In this document: in pieces, positions 44,921 through 54,036 of the stretch
How positions within the stretch are numbered: the first letter of the stretch is position 1
How the letters are laid out: each line of letters begins with the position of its first letter
NCBI GenBank assembly: GCA_048493715.1
Contig: JBGDCZ010000004.1
Span: 21,000-84,999 of the forward strand
Reading direction: 5' to 3'
Source of the DNA: Arsenophonus sp048493715
Lineage (GTDB): Bacteria; Pseudomonadota; Gammaproteobacteria; Enterobacterales; Enterobacteriaceae
Length of the DNA stretch: 64,000 nucleotides
Made by a program: the position numbers and the translations under genes
The notes under the pieces: generated by a model
The model's database searches: none
Told to the model about the DNA's origin: nothing
The model's input: only the letters and a program-made list of their open reading frames with translations

Positions 44921-46858
44921 ATGTCAGCAATACAAATTCTTTCCCCTCAGTTAGCTAATCAGATTGCTGCGGGTGAAGTTGTTGAACGCCCATCATCGGT
45001 TGTGAAAGAGTTAGTTGAAAATAGCCTTGATGCAGGCGCCAGTCGTATTGATATTGAAATCGAGCGTGGTGGTGCAAAACTTATCCGTATCCATGATAAT
45101 GGTAGTGGCATCGCCAAAGAAGATTTGATGCTAGCGTTGGAGCGGCATGCTACTAGTAAAATAGCGACTCTAGAAGATCTTGAAGCGATTATGAGTATGG
45201 GGTTTAGAGGAGAAGCGCTGGCCAGTATTAGTTCAGTTTCACGTTTAATCCTAACTTCACGCGTCGCGGCGCAAACAGAAGCCTGGCAAGCTTATGCTGA
45301 AGGGCGTGAGATGAATGTTACGCTAAAACCTGCCGCTCATCCAATAGGAACAACAGTTGAAGTTCTCGATCTGTTTTATAATACGCCGGCCCGCCGTAAA
45401 TTTTTACGTACAGAAAAAACAGAATTTAACCATATTGATGAGGTTGTACTTAGAATCGCTTTAGCACGTTTCGATGTTGCAATTAACTTGCATCATAATG
45501 GCAAATTAGTTCGCCAATATCGAGCGACCAATGTTGAAGAGCAATATGAACGACGTCTGGCGGCTATTTGTGGTAGTGCTTTTATGCAAAATGTGCTGAA
45601 ATTATATTGGCAACATGGTGATTTGACAATTAAAGGCTGGGTAGCTGACCCCAGTTTAGGTAATTCTGCTGAAATTCAATATTGTTATGTTAATGGGCGC
45701 ATGATTCGTGATCGATTAATTAATCATGCAATTCGTCAGGCTTATGCGGATCTTCTGCAAGAAGAACAGCAAGCCGCTTATGTGCTTTATTTAAAAATTG
45801 ATCCTCATCAGGTTGATGTCAATGTTCATCCGACCAAGCAGGAAGTACGTTTTCATCAAGCAAGATTAGTTCATGATTTTATTTACCAGGGTGTGAGTAC
45901 TGTCTTAAACCAACAACAAAAACAATTTAATCAAGTAGCTGTTAATCTGCAACAGGAAACAGATATTGCTTTAGGAGTGCAAAATCGGTTGGCAGCTGGT
46001 GAAAATTTTTTTGCCTCAGATAATGCCAAACAGCATTTAGTGGTTGAGCAACAAAAAGCTGAAGGAATAACAGAGTTAAGTTCAAATAGCCAAACTTTGC
46101 CCGCTAGAGCCAGCTCATTTTATTGCCATAATGGTGGGAAAATAAGTAAAAAAAACTACAACAAAAAACAAGGAGAGCTTTATCAGCAACTTATACAAAA
46201 TCAGCAAGTTGAACCAGAAAAAATCCCACTTTTCCCAGAGCGAAAAACGTTAGAATCTGAAAAAATGGCAGTAAAATCGGTTGTGGTAGAAAAAAATCAT
46301 AAAAATTATACTCTTGGTAGAATACTAACAATTTATTCTAAAAATTTTGCATTTATTGAATCATCATTAGGAATTGGTTTGTTATCATTAACAGAAGCTG
46401 AGCGATACTTGATACGCAGTCAATTAATTCCTACTGATAAATGCTTAAAATCGCAGCCTTTACTTATACCAATAAAGCTAGCTTTAACAGAAAAGGAAAT
46501 TGAAACTTTTTATCGAGTAAAGGTATTATTAACTACATTGGGTTTTGATATCAGTATTTCTCATAAAAAAGCAACAATTAGTGGTGTATCTTGTCCCTTG
46601 AGAGCGCAAAATTTAACTGAATTATTTCCAAAGCTACTAGATTATCTTGCGCAAAATATTTCTTGCCAAGTAAAGGAATTAGTTGTTTGGTTAGCCGATC
46701 AGTTAGTGCATGAAAAGCAAGTGTGGACGGTTGCACAAGGGGTACAATTATTAGCTGATCTTGAGCGGGCTTACCCTGAATTAGTTAAAGAACCACCGAA
46801 GACATTACTACAACTAATTGATTTTGAACCGGTGATAACAACTTTAACCCATGAATAA
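44921..46858 (+). CDS. mutL: DNA mismatch repair protein MutL
   Basis: This 645-residue GHKL ATPase couples MutS to MutH and UvrD. The N-terminal ATPase motifs are ELVENSLDAGA (motif I), DNGSGI (II), GFRGEALASI (III) and the YVNGRMIRDRL region; LFYNTPARRKFLR is standard. The linker (about residues 345-450) is low in conservation. The C-terminal dimerisation domain (about 460-640) includes WLADQLVHEKQVWT. Length is near that of E. coli (615), with a longer linker. It overlaps miaA by 8 bp. MutL and UvrD both appear functional, so a mismatch-repair defect is not suggested here. Confidence 0.96.
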   Translation: MSAIQILSPQLANQIAAGEVVERPSSVVKELVENSLDAGASRIDIEIERGGAKLIRIHDNGSGIAKEDLMLALERHATSKIATLEDLEAIMSMGFRGEALASISSVSRLILTSRVAAQTEAWQAYAEGREMNVTLKPAAHPIGTTVEVLDLFYNTPARRKFLRTEKTEFNHIDEVVLRIALARFDVAINLHHNGKLVRQYRATNVEEQYERRLAAICGSAFMQNVLKLYWQHGDLTIKGWVADPSLGNSAEIQYCYVNGRMIRDRLINHAIRQAYADLLQEEQQAAYVLYLKIDPHQVDVNVHPTKQEVRFHQARLVHDFIYQGVSTVLNQQQKQFNQVAVNLQQETDIALGVQNRLAAGENFFASDNAKQHLVVEQQKAEGITELSSNSQTLPARASSFYCHNGGKISKKNYNKKQGELYQQLIQNQQVEPEKIPLFPERKTLESEKMAVKSVVVEKNHKNYTLGRILTIYSKNFAFIESSLGIGLLSLTEAERYLIRSQLIPTDKCLKSQPLLIPIKLALTEKEIETFYRVKVLLTTLGFDISISHKKATISGVSCPLRAQNLTELFPKLLDYLAQNISCQVKELVVWLADQLVHEKQVWTVAQGVQLLADLERAYPELVKEPPKTLLQLIDFEPVITTLTHE

Positions 46859-47792
46859 ACTAATTTTTCACCAGAGACCGAAAGCCATTTTTATAATGGG
46901 GCCAACGGCGTCTGGCAAGACAGCCTTGGCAATAGCATTACGTCAAAAGTTGCCCATTGAAATAATCAGTGTAGATTCTGCTTTAATTTATCGCGGTATG
47001 GATATAGGAACAGCAAAACCAACTCTGGAAGAGCAGCAATTGGCTCCACACCGCTTGATTGACATTTTGGATCCTGCACAGTCTTATTCTGCGGCAGATT
47101 TTCGACGTGATGCATTATTAGAAATGGAAAAAATTGTAGTAGCAGGCCATATTCCCTTACTAGTTGGAGGGACTATGCTATATTTTAAAGCGTTGTTAGA
47201 TGGGTTGTCACCTTTACCTTCAGCAGATGTTACAATTCGGGCAGAGATTAAAGCACAAGCGAAGCAATTTGGTTGGGGTGCAATTCATAAACGTTTGCAA
47301 GAGGTTGATCCTATATCGGCAGCCAGAATCCATCCTAATGATCCTCAACGATTGTCTCGCGCCTTGGAAGTTTTCTTAGTTTCCGGGGAGAGCTTGACAG
47401 AATTAACTGAAATTGTAGAGGCAGAATTACCTTATAATGTGTTACAGTTTGCGATTTCACCGCAAGATCGTAAAATTCTCCATCAACGTATAGAGATTCG
47501 TTTTTTACAAATGTTGAAGGCGGGTTTTGAGGATGAGGTTAGAGCGCTTTATGGCAGAGGTGATCTGCATGAGACTCTACCTGCTATACGTTCTGTTGGT
47601 TATCGTCAGATGTGGTCATATTTGTCTGGTGAAATCAACTATGATGAAATGGTTTATCGTGGTATATGTGCGACACGTCAATTGGCTAAACGTCAAATTA
47701 CATGGTTACGAGGATGGAAAAACGTGCATAGACTCGATAGCGATGATATTAAGGGAGCTCTTAACAGAATATTGTATGTTGTTAGTGCATAG
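46851..47792 (+). CDS. miaA: tRNA dimethylallyltransferase MiaA
   Basis: This 313-residue enzyme adds the isopentenyl group to A37 of tRNAs reading UNN codons. The P-loop GPTASGKTALA (about residues 17-27), ISVDSALIYRGMDIGTAKP, LVGGTMLYFKALLDGL and HPNDPQRLSRALEV are conserved. The ATG overlaps the mutL end by 8 bp, typical for this pair. A further gap of 109 bp precedes hfq and may hold hfq promoters (E. coli has several within miaA). Confidence 0.96.
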   Translation: MNKLIFHQRPKAIFIMGPTASGKTALAIALRQKLPIEIISVDSALIYRGMDIGTAKPTLEEQQLAPHRLIDILDPAQSYSAADFRRDALLEMEKIVVAGHIPLLVGGTMLYFKALLDGLSPLPSADVTIRAEIKAQAKQFGWGAIHKRLQEVDPISAARIHPNDPQRLSRALEVFLVSGESLTELTEIVEAELPYNVLQFAISPQDRKILHQRIEIRFLQMLKAGFEDEVRALYGRGDLHETLPAIRSVGYRQMWSYLSGEINYDEMVYRGICATRQLAKRQITWLRGWKNVHRLDSDDIKGALNRILYVVSA

Positions 47793-47901
47793 GTTTGCTA
47801 TTTATGTACAATTGGTGGTAAAAGCACGATTTTTTGAGTAGTTAATTTTTTCGAACCATACAGGTTCTTAGTTAAAAACAACAAAATAAGGAAAATAGAG
47901 A

Positions 47902-48198
47902 ATGGCTAAGGGGCAATCCTTGCAAGATCCGTTCCTAAACGCGTTACGTCGTGAAAGGGTTCCGGTTTCTATTTATTTGGTCAATGGTATAAAATTACAA
48001 GGTCAAATTGAATCATTTGATCAATTTGTTATTTTACTGAAAAACACAGTAAGCCAAATGGTATATAAGCATGCTATTTCTACTGTAGTACCTGCTCGTC
48101 CTGTTTCTCACCATAACAATCAAGGGAGTAATACAGGCTTAGGTAATTACAACGCAGGTAATGTGGCAGTTCCACAGGATAGTGATGCGACTGAATAA
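47902..48198 (+). CDS. hfq: RNA chaperone Hfq
   Basis: This 98-residue Sm-like protein forms hexamers that anneal small RNAs with mRNAs. The Sm1 motif (VPVSIYLVNGIKLQGQIESFDQFVILL) and Sm2 motif (YKHAISTVVPARPV) are complete, including the proximal-face Gln8, Phe42, Tyr55, Lys56 and His57 set. The C-terminal tail is Asn/Gly-rich and ends acidic (DSDATE), similar in type to E. coli (102 residues). AGGAAA precedes the ATG. Retention fits the presence of GlmZ. A strong terminator-like hairpin follows. Confidence 0.97.
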   Translation: MAKGQSLQDPFLNALRRERVPVSIYLVNGIKLQGQIESFDQFVILLKNTVSQMVYKHAISTVVPARPVSHHNNQGSNTGLGNYNAGNVAVPQDSDATE

Positions 48199-48221
48199 TT
48201 CAGTTAATTATCTGAACATAA

Positions 48222-48258
48222 AAAAATACAGGTAAAGTTCCCTTATACCTGTATTTTG
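48222..48258 (+). terminator. Terminator hairpin between hfq and hflX
   Basis: Perfect 12-bp inverted repeat AAAATACAGGTA / TACCTGTATTTT with an 11-nt loop. The T-rich right arm and flanking A tract suit a rho-independent terminator for hfq, possibly leaky, since hflX follows 37 bp later. Confidence 0.75.
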
Positions 48259-48294
48259 CCGTTTGATATTTTTTAAGTTTAAGGGGTTTTGCTT

Positions 48295-49587
48295 TTGTTT
48301 GATAGACATGAAGGCGGGGAATTTGCTGTTCTTGTACATATTTTTTTCTCTCATGAAAAAGATACCGAAAACCTCATTGAATTTGAATCATTAGTCAACT
48401 CTGCGGGCATTAGGCCAGTAAAGATAATAACAGGTAATCGCAAATCACCACATGCTAAATATTTCGTTGGTGAGGGTAAAGCGGAAGAAATTGCGGCAGC
48501 AGTTAAAGCCAGTAATGCCGATGTGATTCTTTTTGATCATACTTTAAGCCCTGCTCAGGAACGAAATCTGGATCGATTATGTCAGTGTCGAGTTATTGAT
48601 CGTACCGGTTTGATTTTAGATATATTTGCACAACGTGCACGTACCCACGAAGGCAAGTTACAGGTTGAATTAGCTCAGTTAAGACATATTTCTACCCGTT
48701 TAGTACGTGGATGGACTCACCTTGAACGACAAAAAGGGGGGATCGGCCTACGTGGACCTGGTGAAACTCAACTTGAAACAGATCGTCGATTGATCCGCGA
48801 TAAAATTCGGCAAATTCTTTCTCGTTTGGCTAAAGTTGAAAAACAGAGAGAACAGGGTAGGCAAGCTAGAAGTAAAGTGGGTATTCCCACCATATCATTG
48901 GTAGGTTACACTAATGCAGGTAAGTCTAGTCTATTTAATCAAGTGACAAAGTCTGAAGTGTATGCAGCAGATCAATTATTTGCCACATTGGATCCCACAT
49001 TACGGCGTATTGATATAGATGATGTTGGGGCGATAGTGTTGGCTGATACTGTAGGTTTTATTCGTAATCTGCCGCATGATCTGGTCGCTGCATTTAAAGC
49101 AACATTGCAGGAAACACGCCAAGCCAGTTTATTATTACATGTTGTAGATGCTGCGGATAATCGTATGGAAGAAAATATCCAAGCAGTGGAGAGTGTATTA
49201 GAAGAAATTGAAGCTAATGAAATTCCAGCTCTGTTAGTAATGAATAAAATTGATGTGTTGGATGGATTTACTCCCCATATTGATCGTGATGAGGCTAATG
49301 TCCCGATTCGGGTCTGGCTCTCAGCACAAACAGGTGAAGGAATTTTATTACTATTACAGGCGTTGACTGAACGCCTTGCTGGTGAAATCGCACACTATGA
49401 ATTGCGTTTACCACCAGAAATGGGTCGTTTGCGTAGTCGATTCTATCAACTTCAGGCGATTGAATGTGAAGAAATGGAAAAAGATGGCAGTATCATGCTT
49501 GAAGTGAGGCTGCCCACTGTTGACTGGCAACGGCTTTGTAAGCAAGAAAAACTTTTACTTGACTACATTGTTAAGTCAACGAATTAA
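48295..49587 (+). CDS. hflX: GTPase HflX
   Basis: This 430-residue ribosome-splitting GTPase has an N-terminal HflX domain (about residues 1-180: EFESLVNSAG, KYFVGEGKAEEI, RTGLILDIFAQRARTHEGKLQVELAQL and GPGETQLETDRR blocks) and a G domain (GYTNAGKSSLFN, ADTVGFIRNLPHDL, NKID, SAQTGEG). TTG at 48295 is chosen: FDRHEGGEFAVLVHI then matches the E. coli N-terminus, and AAGGGG (48281-48286) is well placed. An in-frame TTG at 48289 is too near this site. It lies upstream of hflK and hflC as in enteric bacteria. Confidence 0.94.
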   Translation: MFDRHEGGEFAVLVHIFFSHEKDTENLIEFESLVNSAGIRPVKIITGNRKSPHAKYFVGEGKAEEIAAAVKASNADVILFDHTLSPAQERNLDRLCQCRVIDRTGLILDIFAQRARTHEGKLQVELAQLRHISTRLVRGWTHLERQKGGIGLRGPGETQLETDRRLIRDKIRQILSRLAKVEKQREQGRQARSKVGIPTISLVGYTNAGKSSLFNQVTKSEVYAADQLFATLDPTLRRIDIDDVGAIVLADTVGFIRNLPHDLVAAFKATLQETRQASLLLHVVDAADNRMEENIQAVESVLEEIEANEIPALLVMNKIDVLDGFTPHIDRDEANVPIRVWLSAQTGEGILLLLQALTERLAGEIAHYELRLPPEMGRLRSRFYQLQAIECEEMEKDGSIMLEVRLPTVDWQRLCKQEKLLLDYIVKSTN

Positions 49588-49673
49588 GTATGGTCAATAA
49601 ATTGAACAAATGTAAGAGTAAATATTTTGCTCTTAGCCCTGAAAAATCAATCATAACGAATGGGAGCTATAAC

Positions 49674-50891
49674 ATGGCGTGGAATCAGCCCGGTAATAAC
49701 GGACAGGACCGCGACCCGTGGGGAAGCAGCAATAGCAGCAACTCCAGTGGTAATAAAGGTAATCGGAAAAAAGGGACTACGGATCTTGATGATCTGTTCC
49801 GCAAGTTGAGTCGCAAACTTGGTGGTTTAGGTGGAAATAATAAAGATGGCAGTAATTCCAGTAATCAAAATGGCGTCAATATAAACGGTCGTTTTATCTG
49901 TTTTATTATTGTGGCGATTGTTATTGTCTGGGCTGCAAGTGGTTTTTACACTATAAAAGAGAGTGATCGTGGAGTTGTTTTCCGTTTTGGTAAATATAGT
50001 CATACTGTTGAACCTGGTTTAAATTGGAAGCCAACTTTTATTGAAAAAATCATCCCGGTTAACGTTGAAACCATTCGTGAACAAGCGACTAATGGTATGA
50101 TGTTAACTTCGGATGAGAATGTTATTCAAGTTGAGATGAACGTCCAATATCGAGTGACTGATCCTGCTCAATATTTATTTAATGTCACTAACCCAGATAA
50201 CAGTTTACGCCAGGCAATAGATAGCGCAGTACGTGGAATAATTGGCCAGTCAGCAATGGAGCAGATATTGACGACCAAACGAGCCTTTATTCGTGATGAG
50301 ACGCAAAAAGAGTTAGAAAATACGATAAGGCCTTATAATATGGGCATATCGATATTAGATGTTAACTTCCAGGCTGCTCGTCCGCCTGAGGCTGTTAAAG
50401 CTGCATTTGATGATGTTATTGCCGCCCGCGAAGAAGAACAGAAAACCATTCGTGAAGCGCAAGCTTATCGTAATGAAGTCCTGCCATTAGCGAAAGGTAA
50501 TGCACAGAAATTGATTGAAGAAGCGACAGCTTATAAGTCAAGTGTTGTTTTCAAGGCTGAAGGTGAAGTGGCCAGTTTTGCTAAAATGTTGCCTGAATAT
50601 CGAGCGGCACCGCAGATCACGCGGGAGCGTTTATATATTGAGACAATGGAACGTGTACTAGGTAATACGCGTAAGATCATTGTTAACGACAAGAGCAATA
50701 GTATGTTAGTGTTGCCGTTAGAGCAAATTCTACACAATGGAACAAAGAATAAAAACACAGATATACAAAAAATAACACCGCCAAAAGTTATGCCACAATC
50801 GGATATTTCTGCTGAATCACCTTATTCATATAGTTATGGTACGCTGGACAATGCCCGGGGTAGTAATTCAACTCGTGTAGGGAGACAATAA
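49674..50891 (+). CDS. hflK: HflK, FtsH protease modulator
   Basis: This 405-residue membrane protein of the SPFH/band-7 family forms, with HflC, the large periplasmic cage around FtsH. The N-terminus MAWNQPGNNGQDRDPWGSS is almost invariant and fixes the ATG at 49674 with GGGAG upstream, although the frame is open back to 49590. A Ser/Asn-rich cytoplasmic region precedes one transmembrane helix (about residues 77-95), then the SPFH domain (ESDRGVVFRFGKY ... LDVNFQAARPPE), a coiled coil and a polar tail. It lies 2 bp before hflC. Confidence 0.96.
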   Translation: MAWNQPGNNGQDRDPWGSSNSSNSSGNKGNRKKGTTDLDDLFRKLSRKLGGLGGNNKDGSNSSNQNGVNINGRFICFIIVAIVIVWAASGFYTIKESDRGVVFRFGKYSHTVEPGLNWKPTFIEKIIPVNVETIREQATNGMMLTSDENVIQVEMNVQYRVTDPAQYLFNVTNPDNSLRQAIDSAVRGIIGQSAMEQILTTKRAFIRDETQKELENTIRPYNMGISILDVNFQAARPPEAVKAAFDDVIAAREEEQKTIREAQAYRNEVLPLAKGNAQKLIEEATAYKSSVVFKAEGEVASFAKMLPEYRAAPQITRERLYIETMERVLGNTRKIIVNDKSNSMLVLPLEQILHNGTKNKNTDIQKITPPKVMPQSDISAESPYSYSYGTLDNARGSNSTRVGRQ

Positions 50892-50893
50892 TC

Positions 50894-51901
50894 ATGCGTA
50901 AATCAGTGATTGTTATTATTGTTGCTGCATTAGTTGTGTTTTATATGTCAATTTTTACAGTTCAACAGACAGAAAGAGGCATCATTCTACGGTTTGGTAA
51001 GGTTGTACGTGATAGTGAAAATAAACCTATTATTTATGAGCCAGGTTTGCATGTCAAAATACCATTAATTGAAACTGTAAAAATGCTGGGTGCTCGTATT
51101 CAGACATTGGATATTCAGGCAGATCGTTATCTGACTAGAGAAAATAAAGATTTAATGGTTGATTCTTATTTAAAATGGCGAATTACTGATTTTAGTCGTT
51201 ACTATGTTGCGACAGGAGGAGGTAATCCTTATCAAGCTGAAACTTTACTGAAACGTAAGTTTAGTGATCGCCTGCGTTCAGAGTTTGGACGTTTAAATGT
51301 GAAAGATATTATTACCGATTCTCGTGGACGCTTAACTGTCGATGTACGTGATGCACTCAATAATGGTACTGCATCAGATATTGAAGCGACAAAAGAGGCG
51401 GATCAGGCTATTGCATCAGCAGCAGCACGTTTTGATAAAGAAATTAAGGGTAAGTCACCAGTTATCAATCCAAACAGCATGGCTGCGTTAGGGATTGAAG
51501 TTGTCGATGTTCGTATCAAACGTATTGAATTGCCAAGTGAAGTTTCGGAAGCTATTTATCAGCGTATGCGAGCGGAACGAGAGGCGGTAGCGCGTCAGCA
51601 TCGGTCACAAGGCCAGGAAGAAGCAGTGAAGATCCGCGCTGCAGCAGATAAGACAGTTACTGAAACATTGGCAGAAGCGGAGCGTACTGCGCTGAGATTG
51701 CATGGTGAAGGAGATGCGATGGCGACTAAGTTATTTGCTGATGCATTTAATCAAGATCCGGATTTCTATGCTTTCATTCGTAGTTTAAGGGCTTACGAGA
51801 AGAGTTTTAGTAAAAATGGTGATGATGTCATGGTATTAAGTCCGGATACTGACTTTTTCCGTTACATGCGAGCACCAACTAAACAAAGAGAAGTACCGTG
51901 A
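50894..51901 (+). CDS. hflC: HflC, FtsH protease modulator
   Basis: This 335-residue partner of HflK has one N-terminal transmembrane helix (about residues 4-20) and a periplasmic SPFH domain (FTVQQTERGIILRFGKVV, EPGLHVKIPLIETVK, DLMVDSYLKWRITDF). A long coiled coil (about 200-275, RMRAEREAVARQHRSQGQEEA) and a C-terminal LRAYEKSFSKNGDDVMVLSPDTDFFRYM block follow. The ATG follows GGGAGA. It ends the hflXKC group and is followed by a terminator; yjeT, next in E. coli, is absent. Confidence 0.96.
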   Translation: MRKSVIVIIVAALVVFYMSIFTVQQTERGIILRFGKVVRDSENKPIIYEPGLHVKIPLIETVKMLGARIQTLDIQADRYLTRENKDLMVDSYLKWRITDFSRYYVATGGGNPYQAETLLKRKFSDRLRSEFGRLNVKDIITDSRGRLTVDVRDALNNGTASDIEATKEADQAIASAAARFDKEIKGKSPVINPNSMAALGIEVVDVRIKRIELPSEVSEAIYQRMRAEREAVARQHRSQGQEEAVKIRAAADKTVTETLAEAERTALRLHGEGDAMATKLFADAFNQDPDFYAFIRSLRAYEKSFSKNGDDVMVLSPDTDFFRYMRAPTKQREVP

Positions 51902-51944
51902 TCATTTGAAAGATAAGCACAATCATTGCAAGATGAGTCTAAAT

Positions 51945-51968
51945 AAGCCCGCATTAGGCGGGCTTTAA
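51945..51968 (+). terminator. Terminator after hflC
   Basis: Perfect 8-bp stem AAGCCCGC / GCGGGCTT with a five-base loop, 43 bp after hflC. The trailing T tract is short (CTTTAATAT), so efficiency may be modest. Confidence 0.7.
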
Positions 51969-52073
51969 TATGTTAAGATTGTCATGAAAACAGATACTGG
52001 AGTTATAAAAATTGCTGGCAGCTAATGCTTGAGATGTTAGAATTCTTTTTTAAGCAATCGAGTGAATTTTGAA

Positions 52074-53372
52074 ATGGGTAAAAACGTTGTCGTATTAGGT
52101 ACTCAGTGGGGTGACGAAGGTAAAGGTAAGATAGTCGATTTACTAACTGAACGCGCTAAGTATGTTGTTCGTTATCAAGGTGGCCATAATGCTGGTCATA
52201 CTCTGGTCGTAAATGGTGAGAAAACTGTTCTTCATCTCATTCCATCAGGTATTCTGCGTGAAAATGTGGTAAGCGTCATTGGTAATGGTGTTGTATTAGC
52301 ACCTGATGCATTAATGGATGAAATGAAAAAATTGGAAGTGCGTGGACTGTCCGTGCGTGAACGACTCAAGATTTCGGCAGCTTGTCCATTAATCTTGCCA
52401 TATCATGTTGCTTTAGATAATGCGCGAGAGAAAGCGCGTGGTGCAAAAGCTATAGGAACGACAGGACGTGGCATTGGACCCGCTTATGAGGATAAAGTTG
52501 CCCGTCGTGGGCTATGTGTTGGTGATCTGTTTAATAAGAAAACGTTTCCAGTCAAACTGAAAGAAATTGTTGATTACCATAATTTTCAATTAGTGAATTA
52601 TTATAAAGTACCGGCAATAGATTACCAAAAAACATTAGATGATATTATGGTTATTGCTGATATTTTGACGGCTATGACCGTTGATGTTGCTGATTTGTTA
52701 TATAAGGCACATCAAAAAGGCGAATTAGTGATGTATGAAGGTGCCCAGGGAACATTACTAGATATCGATCATGGTACCTATCCTTATGTTACTTCATCAA
52801 ACACAACGGCAGGTGGGGTTGCTACTGGCTCTGGCTTAGGTCCGCGTTATATTGATTATGTTTTAGGAATATTGAAAGCTTATTCTACCCGTGTTGGTGG
52901 TGGTCCTTTCCCAACCGAGTTGTCAAATGAAACAGGCGAATACCTGCGTGAAAAAGGACAGGAATCTGGCGCCACAACAGGTCGTTGGCGCCGTACGGGC
53001 TGGTTAGATATCGTTGCGATAAATCGAGCTGTTCAGATCAATTCCCTTACTGGTTTCTGTTTAACTAAATTGGATGTTTTAGATGGTTTGGATGAAGTGA
53101 AACTTTGTGTGGCGTATCGTAAACCAGATGGTACTGAATTGACAATAACACCGCTAGTGGCAGAGGAATGGGAGGGTTTAGAACCGATATATGAAACGTT
53201 ACCAGGCTGGAGAGAAAGTATTCTTGGGGTAAAAGAATATGATCAGTTACCTAAAGCAGCGATTGATTATATTAAACGGATTGAGGAATTAACCGGCATC
53301 CCGATAGATATTATTTCGACTGGACCAGATCGTGCACACACAATGATATTACTTGATCCATTTGATGCATAA
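52074..53372 (+). CDS. purA: Adenylosuccinate synthetase
   Basis: This 432-residue GTP-dependent enzyme condenses IMP with aspartate in AMP synthesis. Motifs: LGTQWGDEGKGKIVD (P-loop with catalytic Asp), GGHNAGHT (His), TTGRGIGPAYEDK, GAQGTLLDIDHGTYPYVTSSNT, and the aspartate-binding loop TTGRWRRTGW. The loop has Trp where E. coli has Arg at the variable middle position, but the two functional arginines remain. ATG at 52074 gives the E. coli length and N-terminus; an upstream in-frame TTG at 52062 is not supported. A terminator follows. Confidence 0.97.
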   Translation: MGKNVVVLGTQWGDEGKGKIVDLLTERAKYVVRYQGGHNAGHTLVVNGEKTVLHLIPSGILRENVVSVIGNGVVLAPDALMDEMKKLEVRGLSVRERLKISAACPLILPYHVALDNAREKARGAKAIGTTGRGIGPAYEDKVARRGLCVGDLFNKKTFPVKLKEIVDYHNFQLVNYYKVPAIDYQKTLDDIMVIADILTAMTVDVADLLYKAHQKGELVMYEGAQGTLLDIDHGTYPYVTSSNTTAGGVATGSGLGPRYIDYVLGILKAYSTRVGGGPFPTELSNETGEYLREKGQESGATTGRWRRTGWLDIVAINRAVQINSLTGFCLTKLDVLDGLDEVKLCVAYRKPDGTELTITPLVAEEWEGLEPIYETLPGWRESILGVKEYDQLPKAAIDYIKRIEELTGIPIDIISTGPDRAHTMILLDPFDA

Positions 53373-53403
53373 TTTTACCGCAAATAATATCGCCCAATGA
53401 GTG

Positions 53404-53431
53404 ACGCCTGAACATTCAGGCGTTATTTTTA
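53404..53431 (+). terminator. Terminator after purA
   Basis: Stem ACGCCTG / CAGGCGT with a 6-nt loop, followed by TATTTTTA. It lies 32 bp after purA and isolates it from nsrR. Confidence 0.8.
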
Positions 53432-53557
53432 TCTCTATTAGTTAATTTACTGATCAATTTTGCTTAATATGGTAAAAATTCACATAAATAGATATAACTA
53501 GATAAAATTAATGCCAAAAGGTGTTCCTCCATTTTTGTTTTATAACTAGAGGTTAAT

Positions 53558-53980
53558 GTGCAGTTAACAAGTTTTACTGATTATGGCTTAAGAGCATTGG
53601 TTTATACGGCATCACTACCTAAGGATAAAATGACTAATATTACTGAAGTCACTAATGTTTACGGTGTCTCGCGTAACCATATGGTAAAAATTATTAATCA
53701 ATTAAGCCGAGTTGGACTTGTTGCTGCAGTGAGAGGGGAAAATGGTGGTGTTTACTTAGCTAAGCCGGCTAGTCAGATCCGGATAGGTGAAGTTGTTCGT
53801 TTATTAGAGTCTCTAACATTAGCGAATTGCTGCCATGATTTTTGCTATATTATCTCTGCTTGCCGATTAAAACATATATTAAATCAATCAATTGATCATT
53901 TTTTAAATGAATTAGATAAATATACACTGGCTGATCTGATAGAAAATGACGAGCCACTTTATAAGTTAATGTTAAAATAA
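53558..53980 (+). CDS. nsrR: NsrR, nitric-oxide-sensing Rrf2-family repressor
   Basis: This 140-residue Rrf2 regulator has an N-terminal winged helix (MQLTSFTDYGLRALVY ... YGVSRNHMVKIINQLSRVGLV) and the three Fe-S cysteines in NCCHDFCYIISACRLK, matching the C-x5-C-x5-C spacing of E. coli NsrR (an extra Cys follows the first). In E. coli it represses hmp and other NO-response genes. GTG start at 53558 preceded by AGAGG. It is first in nsrR-rnr-rlmB, as in E. coli. Confidence 0.95.
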   Translation: MQLTSFTDYGLRALVYTASLPKDKMTNITEVTNVYGVSRNHMVKIINQLSRVGLVAAVRGENGGVYLAKPASQIRIGEVVRLLESLTLANCCHDFCYIISACRLKHILNQSIDHFLNELDKYTLADLIENDEPLYKLMLK

Positions 53981-54036
53981 ACAAGAGGCCTGGTTATTAG
54001 TGGGTATATTAATCGATGTGGTAATGGAGGTTGGTG

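Noticed and set aside
52970..53000. PurA loop change Arg to Trp as a damaged active site
   Set aside because: That loop position is variable across PurA proteins; the two aspartate-binding arginines on either side are kept.
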